Below, piece by piece: positions 6,645-13,271 of a stretch of DNA of 17,386 nucleotides (positions within the stretch are counted from its first letter, which is position 1; each line of letters opens with the position of its first letter). The notes under the pieces were generated by a model. It ran no database searches, had not been told where the DNA came from, and worked only from the letters and a program-made list of their open reading frames with translations. The stretch is taken from assembly GCA_040774885.1 (NCBI GenBank), contig JAXGTO010000036.1:1-17386 (forward strand). Reading direction: 5' to 3'. The position numbers were made by a program, and so were the translations under genes. The stretch comes from JAXGTO01 sp040774885 (GTDB lineage: Bacteria; Actinomycetota; Coriobacteriia; Coriobacteriales; Eggerthellaceae).

Positions 6645-6672
6645 CGTTCAGAATAATCTAGAAGGAGAATAG

Positions 6673-7953
6673 ATGGCGAAACAAGGGGATGGCGCACGAA
6701 GCGATGCGACCCGATCTACCTCCACCGCTCATGATAAACAGCTGGTGAAGCAAGATCCGTTTGATGCCGCCGGTATCGATGCATCCGACCCTTTCGCCCA
6801 AGAAGCACTTGCTGCCGAGCGGGCGTTCAATAAGAAAATTCCTCTGTTCGTCAAGGTGTCCATCGTGGTGGCGCTGGTGGCCATTTTCTTCATTTCGTTT
6901 GCGCTGGGACGTTACAGCATCAGCCCCGTCGAATGGTTCGAAGGCGTGGGCGACCATATCTTGGCATATGCCAACGGTTGGTGGGACATCCCCGGTTGGT
7001 GGAGCGACGTCTGCAATTGGTGGGTGTGCCTGTTCACGGGGCAGACCTTCCATTCCACCACTGCGCTGCTTACCCCCGACACCAGCTACATCACCGACCC
7101 TAAGATGGAAGCGGCGCTGTTCAACATCCGTTTTCCGCGCATCTGCCTGGTGATGCTGGTGGGCGCGGCACTGGCTGTGGCCGGCGCATCGTATCAGGGC
7201 ATGTTCAAGAATCCGCTCGTTTCGCCCGATATCCTGGGCGCTTCGGCGGGCGCGTCGCTGGGCGCTTGCTTGGCGTTGCTGTTCGACATGCCCAACTACA
7301 TGGTGCAGCTGTTCGCGTTCGGAGGCGGCATGATTGCCGTGGGCATGGCCATGTGGCTCAACCGGCTGGTCAAATACGACCCCATCTTGGGTTTGGTTCT
7401 AGGCGGCATCCTGGTATCGACCTTGTTCCAGAGCGGTACTTCGCTCATCAAGCTGGTGGCCGATTCAACCGACAAGCTGCCTACTATCACGTTTTGGTTG
7501 ATGGGAAGTTTTGCCAGCGTAACCGATGACGATATGTGGGCGGTTCTGTTGCCTATGATTGGCGGTTTCGTCATATTGCTCCTTGAAAGCTGGAAGCTCA
7601 ACGTGCTTTCGTTCGGAGATGAAGAAGCGCGCTCCATGGGAATCAACACGCGGCGCACGCGGGCCATCGTCATCTTCGCCTCCACGCTCATCGTCAGCTG
7701 TTCGGTGGCGGTCTCGGGCATCGTAGGATGGGTCGGATTGGTCATCCCGCATTTGGCCCGCGCCCTGGTAGGCCCCAACTACCGCGTGCTGCTCCCCACT
7801 TCCATGTTGGTAGGTGCCAGCTATCTGCTGGTCGTCGACGACATCGCACGTTTGGTATCGTCCATCGAGATACCCATCGGTATCTTGACCGCCATCTTGG
7901 GCGTTCCCTTCTTCGTGGTCATCTTCCGCCATAACATGCGGGGGTGGAAGTAG
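6673..7953 (+). CDS. FecCD/BtuC-family ABC importer permease with Trp-rich insert
   Basis: A 426-residue permease of the type II importer class that takes up iron-siderophores, heme, cobalamin or related metal chelates. Family hallmarks are RFPRI (153-157), GAALAVAGASYQGMFKNPLVSPDILG (164-189), the ATPase-coupling stretch GDEEARSMGI (315-324), the GWVGLVIPHLARALVG block (352-367) and EIPIGILTAILGVPFFVVIF at the end. It is longer than most relatives because of a polar, disordered N-terminus (1-55) and an expanded loop between the first helix (~58-78) and RFPRI, where seven Trp occur at residues 89-117. The start at 6673 follows AGAAGGAG (6659-6666). The ATPase gene begins 2 bases after its stop, so the two are co-translated. 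The substrate cannot be assigned from sequence. Confidence 0.93.
   Translation: MAKQGDGARSDATRSTSTAHDKQLVKQDPFDAAGIDASDPFAQEALAAERAFNKKIPLFVKVSIVVALVAIFFISFALGRYSISPVEWFEGVGDHILAYANGWWDIPGWWSDVCNWWVCLFTGQTFHSTTALLTPDTSYITDPKMEAALFNIRFPRICLVMLVGAALAVAGASYQGMFKNPLVSPDILGASAGASLGACLALLFDMPNYMVQLFAFGGGMIAVGMAMWLNRLVKYDPILGLVLGGILVSTLFQSGTSLIKLVADSTDKLPTITFWLMGSFASVTDDDMWAVLLPMIGGFVILLLESWKLNVLSFGDEEARSMGINTRRTRAIVIFASTLIVSCSVAVSGIVGWVGLVIPHLARALVGPNYRVLLPTSMLVGASYLLVVDDIARLVSSIEIPIGILTAILGVPFFVVIFRHNMRGWK
7943..7948 (+). promoter_or_regulatory. Ribosome-binding site for the ATPase start
   Basis: GGTGGA lies inside the end of the permease gene, 7 bases before the ATG at 7956. It favours that ATG over the in-frame GTG at 7944, which overlaps the site itself. 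Confidence 0.6.
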
Positions 7954-7955
7954 CG

Positions 7956-8732
7956 ATGCTCAAAGTAGAAGGGCTGAAGGCCGGCTACAACAAGACCGAG
8001 ATCGTCCACGGCGTATCGCTTTCGGCTAATCGCGGCGAATTCGTCTGCATCATCGGAGCCAACGGCTGTGGCAAGACCACCTTGCTCAAAAACCTGCTGG
8101 GCCTCATCAAACCGTTTTCGGGTTCGGTTGCCTTGGATGGCGAAGACGTGCTGGCTATGAACGAGCGTGAATTGGCCAAGCATTTTGCCTACATCCCCCA
8201 GGCGCATACCCCGCCGTTTCCGTTTTCCGTGCGCGACGTGGTCATCATGGGGCGCACCCCCTATCTCAACCAATTGGCGGTGGTCTCTCCCGAAGACCGG
8301 CGCGTGGCCTATCGCGCCATGAAGCAGCTGTCCATCGAAGACTTGGCCGACCGTACCTATACCCAGCTTTCCGGAGGTCAGCAGCAGCTGGTGCTCATTG
8401 CCCGGGCGCTCACCCAACAGCCCGACCTTCTCATCATGGATGAGCCCACGGCCAGCCTGGACTTCGGCAATCAGCAGACGGTTTTATCGCGTATGCGTTC
8501 GCTGGCATCGGAGGGCATGGGCGTCATCATGGTCACCCATGATCCCGACCATGCGCTGTATTGCGCCGATCGCGTGGTGGTCATGCGTGCAGGCGAAATC
8601 ATCATGGAAGGCACGCCGCAGCAGACCATCACCACCGAGACGCTGCAGCAGATATACCAGACCAACGTGCGCGTGGTCGATGTCGAGCTCGAGCCGGGCG
8701 ACATCAAACGCGTTTGCGTTCCATTCGATTGA
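7956..8732 (+). CDS. ABC importer ATP-binding protein (FecE/BtuD type)
   Basis: A 258-residue cytoplasmic ATPase energising the permease encoded just upstream. All motifs are intact: Walker A GANGCGKTT (34-42), Q-loop Q82, ABC signature LSGGQ (138-142), Walker B LLIMDE (158-163) with catalytic E163, D-loop SLD (167-169) and switch H195 in THD. Length and the FSVRDVVIMGR segment (90-100) are typical of the FecE/FhuC/BtuD branch. Two copies would pair with a permease dimer. The start is the ATG at 7956, 2 bases after the permease stop; the GTG at 7944 would add four residues. The binding-protein gene follows after 15 bases. Confidence 0.95.
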   Translation: MLKVEGLKAGYNKTEIVHGVSLSANRGEFVCIIGANGCGKTTLLKNLLGLIKPFSGSVALDGEDVLAMNERELAKHFAYIPQAHTPPFPFSVRDVVIMGRTPYLNQLAVVSPEDRRVAYRAMKQLSIEDLADRTYTQLSGGQQQLVLIARALTQQPDLLIMDEPTASLDFGNQQTVLSRMRSLASEGMGVIMVTHDPDHALYCADRVVVMRAGEIIMEGTPQQTITTETLQQIYQTNVRVVDVELEPGDIKRVCVPFD

Positions 8733-8747
8733 TGGAAGGAAGATCGC

Positions 8748-10010
8748 ATGTCGTCAAATGATGCCTCGTCCCAAAAGCCCCACAGAGCAGAGCGGGCTAT
8801 TTCGCGTCGTCGGTTCCTGCAATTCGGCGGGGCAGCCGCCCTTACGGTGGCGCTTCCCCTGGGCGGGCTTTCTGGATGCAAGTCGAAGCAGGGAGACGAG
8901 TTCTTCTACAAGAAACGCACCATCACCGACCATGCCGGGCGCGAAGTGGAGATACCCACGGCCGATGCGCTGGAGCGTGTTTACTTCACCAGCGGGCTGG
9001 CCGAAGTGTTCGTGTTCACCATGAACCCCGACTTGCTGGCTGGCACCGCCTCTCGTTTCTCCGAGCAAGAGCTCCACTTTTTGCCGGAAGGCTTCGGCGA
9101 TCTCAAGTCGTATGGCTCTCTTTCGGGCGATGGTGAAATCGACCGCGAAGCGCTCTTGGATGCCGGCGTCCAGGTGGTGTTCTCCATCAGCGGCGTGGCG
9201 CTCACAGCAGCCAATATCTCCGATGCCGAAAAACTGCAGAAGCAAACCGGCATTCCTGTGGTGTGCGTTGATGGGTCGTTTGACAAGATTGCCACGGCCT
9301 ACCGCTTTTTGGGCGATTGTTTCGGTTTGCCGGATAGGGCCGAAGAATTGGCAAGCTATCTTGAAAATGTTTACAGCGAGGTCACTGCTTCCATGGACGA
9401 TTTGGCCGATGCCGACAAGATATCGTTGTACTACGCCGAAGGTCCTCTGGGGCTTCAGACCGAACCCGATATCTCCCAGCATGCCCTTACCTTCGAGATA
9501 GCCGGCGCGCATAACGTGGCAGCAGTGGAAGAAGGACAGAACCTGGGCATGTCCAACGTGTCGTTGGAACAAGTGCTGGAATGGAACCCTTCGGTCATCG
9601 TGGCGTGGGACAGTGCGATCCGCGGCGGTGCCGATGAGCTCATTCGAACCAAGGCCAGTTGGAGCACTATCGCCGCCGTGCAGAACCAGCGGGTCTACAC
9701 CATGCCGAACTTGCCCTTTGCGTGGTGCGACCGCCCGCCCGGAGTCAATCGCTTTATCGGAATCCAATGGGTGGCCAACATGCTCTATCCGGACCGCTAT
9801 GACGTGGACATGGTGGAAGTGCTGCAGGACTTCTACAAGAAGATGTACTGGGTGGATGTATCCACCGATGATGCCTTGGCTTTGCTGGGGAACAGCTATC
9901 CCGCGCTGGGGCGCACGGCCAAATACATCTCGGGCGGAACCTCCACCGTCAACACCTCGGCGGGCTCGGATTCTTCCACCTTGGAAAGCCGCCAAAAGGG
10001 CGGAGACTGA
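8748..10010 (+). CDS. Tat-exported lipoprotein, ABC importer substrate-binding protein (FepB/BtuF-like)
   Basis: A 420-residue extracytoplasmic binding protein. The N-terminus carries a twin-arginine motif (SRRRFL, residues 19-24), a hydrophobic stretch and a lipobox LSGC with the lipidated Cys at 44, so it should be exported folded and anchored to the outer face of the membrane. The mature part begins with RTITDHAGREVEIP, the usual first strand of class III (helical-backbone) binding proteins. It ends with a WCDRPPGVNRFIGIQW motif (326-341), seen in binding proteins for iron chelates and oxyanions. A Ser/Gly/Thr-rich, poorly conserved tail covers ~395-420. The start at 8748 has GGAAGGA (8734-8740). 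It completes the permease-ATPase-binding protein set; the ligand is unknown, with siderophore, heme, cobalamin or molybdate/tungstate all possible. Confidence 0.92.
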   Translation: MSSNDASSQKPHRAERAISRRRFLQFGGAAALTVALPLGGLSGCKSKQGDEFFYKKRTITDHAGREVEIPTADALERVYFTSGLAEVFVFTMNPDLLAGTASRFSEQELHFLPEGFGDLKSYGSLSGDGEIDREALLDAGVQVVFSISGVALTAANISDAEKLQKQTGIPVVCVDGSFDKIATAYRFLGDCFGLPDRAEELASYLENVYSEVTASMDDLADADKISLYYAEGPLGLQTEPDISQHALTFEIAGAHNVAAVEEGQNLGMSNVSLEQVLEWNPSVIVAWDSAIRGGADELIRTKASWSTIAAVQNQRVYTMPNLPFAWCDRPPGVNRFIGIQWVANMLYPDRYDVDMVEVLQDFYKKMYWVDVSTDDALALLGNSYPALGRTAKYISGGTSTVNTSAGSDSSTLESRQKGGD

Positions 10011-10015
10011 TACGG

Positions 10016-10044
10016 TTGTGATACATGTCTGATGCGACTATAAT
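10016..10044 (+). promoter_or_regulatory. Sigma70-type promoter for the ExbB-like operon
   Basis: A perfect TATAAT (10039-10044) lies 17 bases after TTGTGA (10016-10021, four of six matches to the -35 consensus). The surrounding 90 bases are the most AT-rich of the window. Transcription would start near 10051, about 50 bases before the ExbB-like start codon. CGACCGA occurs twice in that leader (10064-10070 and 10079-10085). Confidence 0.75.
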
Positions 10045-10103
10045 CCTTAATCCAGAATAAATACGACCGATAATAACTCGACCGAAAAGGAGCAGGCCGC
10101 TTT

Positions 10104-10901
10104 ATGGAATGGCTCGATACGACGTACCTCAAAGAAATCCTGCACTATATTTCCCAAGGGCTTTTGGTGCCCGTTATCGTCGGTCTCATCGCTTTCATCT
10201 GCTACGGGTTGTTCTCTATTGGATCCATCATTGCAGAGGTGTTCACCGAGCGGCGCAATTTCGTGGTTCGCATGCCCCAGTTCTTGGCTGACATCAGCAC
10301 TGCCAAAGAGGGGTCCATTCCCCAGGTTGTTATCGACTCGGGGCTGCTCAATCGACAGAAAGAAGCGCTTCTGACGTTGTGGGACTACCGCGTGCTTCCT
10401 GCAGATGCCTATACCGCGTTGGCCAAACGGCTGCTTTCGAATGAAGACCTTCGATATCAATCCATTGCAGGACGCACGGATGCCGCTGCCAAGTTGGCGC
10501 CTATGCTGGGTCTCATGGGTACGCTGATTCCCCTGGGCCCGGGCATCGCGGCTATGGGCCAGAAGCAGATGGACGTTCTTTCTTCTTCGCTCAACGTTGC
10601 TTTCGACACCACCGTGGCCGGCTTAATCGTGGCCGTGGTGTGCTTCGTGATCTCCAGGATCCGCAAAAACTGGTATGAAAATTATATGGTAGCGCTCGAG
10701 AGCTCCATGACCACCATATTGGAAAAGGTTGACGATATGCGCCAAGAGGGCAAGCTCACCGTCAAAGCACCCACCGATACTGCCTCGTCGTTTTTGGCCG
10801 CGTTGAAGGGAAAAGCCCTCACCAAAGACGTCAACAGCTCGCGTCCTATCGCCGAAGCGGTTTACGATCATTCCAGTGATGGTTCCAAGGCAGGGGAGTG
10901 A
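10104..10901 (+). CDS. MotA/TolQ/ExbB-family proton channel subunit
   Basis: A 265-residue membrane protein of the family that, as a pentamer, converts proton flow into mechanical work. Three membrane helices are visible: ~19-45, ~130-151 and ~166-186, with a large cytoplasmic loop between the first and second and a cytoplasmic C-terminal tail, as in ExbB. The second and third helices carry the family signatures APMLGLMGTLIPLG (132-145) and AFDTTVAGLIVAVV (166-179). T140 and T169/T170 fall where ExbB and TolQ have the threonines lining the ion path. The ribosome site AAAAGGAG (10085-10092) has a long 11-base spacer. The gene ends by overlapping the start region of the DUF2149-type gene, a pairing that parallels exbB-exbD. 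Relation to ExbB is sure; what it drives is unknown. Confidence 0.9.
   Translation: MEWLDTTYLKEILHYISQGLLVPVIVGLIAFICYGLFSIGSIIAEVFTERRNFVVRMPQFLADISTAKEGSIPQVVIDSGLLNRQKEALLTLWDYRVLPADAYTALAKRLLSNEDLRYQSIAGRTDAAAKLAPMLGLMGTLIPLGPGIAAMGQKQMDVLSSSLNVAFDTTVAGLIVAVVCFVISRIRKNWYENYMVALESSMTTILEKVDDMRQEGKLTVKAPTDTASSFLAALKGKALTKDVNSSRPIAEAVYDHSSDGSKAGE
10892..10898 (+). promoter_or_regulatory. Ribosome-binding site for the DUF2149-like gene
   Basis: AGGGGAG inside the end of the ExbB-like gene lies 8 bases before the ATG at 10907. The alternative GTG at 10898 overlaps the site and would add only three residues, so the ATG is preferred. Confidence 0.65.
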
Positions 10902-10906
10902 GCACC

Positions 10907-11269
10907 ATGTCCGTCGATTTACGTTCTTCCAGCCTGCGGGGCGGTCGTCGTTCCGCAGACGACTTGGACCCGATGGCCTCGCTTGCCAACTTGGTCGATG
11001 TCATGCTGGTTTTCGCCTGCGGCCTGATGATGGCGTTGGTGGCGGCTTGGGACGTCGATATCTCGTCAGTGACCGAGGTCCAGACCGATTCGATGACCCA
11101 AGTGGACACCCCCGAAGAACTTGATCAGGAAATGACTTCGGCAAATGGCACCAGCTACGTGGACATGGGCTCGGTGTACATGGATCCCGAAACAGGTAAG
11201 TACTACATGGTCGAAAAAGACCAGGAGGGCGATTCCTCTTCCAGTTCGACATCGTCTTCTGAAGGGTAG
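10907..11269 (+). CDS. DUF2149-type small membrane protein, ExbD/TolR-like plug subunit
   Basis: A 120-residue protein with a short basic cytoplasmic N-terminus, one membrane helix (~26-47) and a ~70-residue acidic, Ser-rich external tail. The helix begins NLVDVMLVFACGLMMAL; D31 in the VDVMLV motif matches the conserved membrane Asp of ExbD and TolR (IDVMLV), which carries protons between the ExbB subunits. The C-terminal tail lacks the folded peptidoglycan- or TonB-binding domain of ExbD and instead has a VDMGSVYMDPETGKYYMV element (residues ~84-101) before a poly-Ser end. I recognise the pattern as DUF2149, which I recall lying beside ExbB-like genes in anaerobes and methanogens. Together with the ExbB-like gene just upstream, which ends six bases before this ATG, it should form the proton-driven motor. 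Confidence 0.82.
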   Translation: MSVDLRSSSLRGGRRSADDLDPMASLANLVDVMLVFACGLMMALVAAWDVDISSVTEVQTDSMTQVDTPEELDQEMTSANGTSYVDMGSVYMDPETGKYYMVEKDQEGDSSSSSTSSSEG

Positions 11270-11343
11270 CGGCACAACCGTTCGAGAGCTCCAGCGGGTT
11301 TTGCAGGGTATGGGGAATAGAAAACGTACAGTAGGGAACAGGC

Positions 11344-13251
11344 ATGAAACAACAGGTGACATCAGTGCTCAGAGCGGGCTTGCGCAGCATCCTCGCTTTC
11401 ATGCTGGTGTTTTCGGGCCTGCTGGTGGCTCAGACCGCCTTTGCCGGGTCTTCCAATAAAACCGATCCCTACATCATGCAGGTGGGCGTGGGCATCGATT
11501 TGGACCGGATCGGTGCGCAGATACTTGCGTATGACAATTCCGCCCAGCCCGGTGAAGCTTCGATAACGGCAAAGGGTCAAACGTTGTCATTCGACCACGA
11601 AATCTGGTGGGATGACGAATCGGCCGCCATCAACAGCAGCTACGTCAAATGGTCGCTTGAAGACAACTTGGCCGAGGCTACTATCAGCGCCGACGGAGTT
11701 TTGACGCCGCATGGTGTGGATGGCACCGTAACGGTGGTCGCAACCGTCGATTCCCGCGAGACGAAGGGCGAAGTGCTTGAAGCCCGCGTCAATGTGACCA
11801 TAGAGGGCCAAGAAGATACCCGCTATGTCACGGCCATCGATATCATGGATGAAAACGGGCTGGTCCATGACGCGCAGACGCCTGTTTCAATGGAAGTGGA
11901 CAGCTTGGCGACGGTTTCGGTGCAGCTGTATGCATTGGTGCATGTTTTCGACCCCGCCACTGCGACCGAAGAGGTCTACTCTACCGCAAACGGTGACATT
12001 TCCGCTCAAGCACCCGATATCGGAGACGTCGTTTGGCGCTGCCAGGATTCTTCCGTCGGGTACATGGATTCCGCTACCGGGGAATACCGGCCTCTCCAAT
12101 TCGGCAACATCTCGGTTTATGCCGAATCAAATGCAGGATTCGCCGGCGCTGAAGTCAGGGGCAGCACGCATATCAATGTGACCTCGGCAGATCCCCAGCC
12201 CGATGATTACCATCCCGCCGACGACTTGACGGTCAATGTGGTGTACGAAGATTATCCGGATACCGTGGTGAGCACCAAGGTCTTCACCGAAGGGCAGCTC
12301 TATGCCATGGGAATCGTTTCCAGCCATTACACACTGTTCGAAGACACTGGAAGCAGCGGTGTGTACTCTTCGGCCGTGGGCAGCGGCGTGCTGGTGACCG
12401 CCTTGGTCAACGCTGCCGGAGCCAATACCGCTGGCATCAGCCGATTGCAATTCATCACCACCGTGGGTGAAACAAACCGCAGCGTGTCGTATGACTACCT
12501 GTTCCACGACGGATACTACTACCCGTATGCCTCGCAAGGTGATTTCTACACGCGCGAAAAGGTATATCCCATGCTTGCACTAGAAAGCGCATGGGGCAGG
12601 AACGCCGATGTCGACTTCGACGGCGCAACCGAAGCCACGCGGTACCGCCTTTTGATGGGTGACGAGTTCGGAGTAACGGCTTCTACCTCGCTTTCCACTA
12701 AGTGGATTGAGAGCATCACCGTCGTGCTGGAGGGCGGTCCTCCCGTTACGCCGGTCGACCCCGATCCCGATCCAGACCCCGATCCCGACCCCGATCCCAG
12801 TCCGACACCCGACCCAACACCCGGCGGCGATGGGTCAGGAGAATCCGGTGCGGGCGGCGACCAAGGCGGTGGTTCCGGCAGCGGGGAAGCGCAAAACTCG
12901 CTTTCTTACGGCACGGGCGGTGACGGAATTCAAGAAGACGACCCTTCCGGACAAGCCGGTGGCTATACGGATGCCGAGGGAAGTGATTCCGCCGATGGCG
13001 ATTCTGCCGGCGGCCAGGAATCCGAGGATGTGACGATAGACGGAAAACAGGCCAAGCCGGTCAATCGTTGGACCATCTACCAGGTGATCAATGCCAACGT
13101 GTCGGATGTCGACCCCATAGACAAGGACAACCCCTTCGCGCCCTATGCGCTTCCCTGTGCGGGAGGCATCGTGGCGGCGGGCGGAGTGCAATGCGTCGCG
13201 TCGTTCCGCAGGCAGAAGCGCGGTCCCGCAACGAAGCAAGAGAACCGATAG
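11344..13251 (+). CDS. Secreted Ig-like surface protein with C-terminal membrane anchor
   Basis: A 635-residue exported protein. A signal peptide covers residues 1-34 (cleavage near AFA/GSS). Residues ~98-153 resemble a bacterial Ig-like (Big_2) domain, and a second related segment lies at ~158-280. Residues ~296-463 form a different module, with GSGVLVTALVNAAGA (346-360) and a RLLMGDEFGV...STKWIESITV ending (435-460), that recalls domains in anaerobe surface proteins related to the molybdopterin-binding oxidoreductase fold; this is a weak call. Seven Asp-Pro pairs (472-485) and a Gly/Ser/Asp-rich linker (~495-565) form a wall-spanning spacer. A hydrophobic segment (~599-620) followed by RRQKR anchors the C-terminus. 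No LPXTG is present. The start at 11344 has AGGGA (11333-11337). It follows the ExbB/DUF2149 pair by 74 bases without a terminator. Confidence 0.82.
   Translation: MKQQVTSVLRAGLRSILAFMLVFSGLLVAQTAFAGSSNKTDPYIMQVGVGIDLDRIGAQILAYDNSAQPGEASITAKGQTLSFDHEIWWDDESAAINSSYVKWSLEDNLAEATISADGVLTPHGVDGTVTVVATVDSRETKGEVLEARVNVTIEGQEDTRYVTAIDIMDENGLVHDAQTPVSMEVDSLATVSVQLYALVHVFDPATATEEVYSTANGDISAQAPDIGDVVWRCQDSSVGYMDSATGEYRPLQFGNISVYAESNAGFAGAEVRGSTHINVTSADPQPDDYHPADDLTVNVVYEDYPDTVVSTKVFTEGQLYAMGIVSSHYTLFEDTGSSGVYSSAVGSGVLVTALVNAAGANTAGISRLQFITTVGETNRSVSYDYLFHDGYYYPYASQGDFYTREKVYPMLALESAWGRNADVDFDGATEATRYRLLMGDEFGVTASTSLSTKWIESITVVLEGGPPVTPVDPDPDPDPDPDPDPSPTPDPTPGGDGSGESGAGGDQGGGSGSGEAQNSLSYGTGGDGIQEDDPSGQAGGYTDAEGSDSADGDSAGGQESEDVTIDGKQAKPVNRWTIYQVINANVSDVDPIDKDNPFAPYALPCAGGIVAAGGVQCVASFRRQKRGPATKQENR
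12757..12798 (+). repeat. Tandem hexamer repeat encoding (Asp-Pro)7
   Basis: Seven 6-base units of GAYCCN type encode seven consecutive Asp-Pro pairs (residues 472-485 of the surface protein). Because the unit is six bases, slippage would change spacer length without shifting the frame. Such stretches are common as rigid wall spacers. Confidence 0.85.
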
Positions 13252-13260
13252 AGGCAGGCA

Positions 13261-13266
13261 AAGGAG
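13261..13266 (+). promoter_or_regulatory. Ribosome-binding site of the giant wall protein
   Basis: AAGGAG lies 5 bases before the ATG at 13272 and only 9 bases after the stop of the preceding surface-protein gene. It fixes the start and supports co-transcription of the two. Confidence 0.8.
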
Positions 13267-13271
13267 CAGCC

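Noticed and set aside
6544..6672. Riboswitch (cobalamin or other) before the importer
   Set aside because: Only about 60 bases remain between the terminator and the start codon, too few for a cobalamin riboswitch, and no conserved box was recognised.
13141..13170. Sortase signal near the C-terminus of the Ig-like surface protein (LPCAGG)
   Set aside because: It does not match LPXTG or known variants, and the Leu-Pro is inside the start of the hydrophobic segment; a membrane anchor explains the region better.
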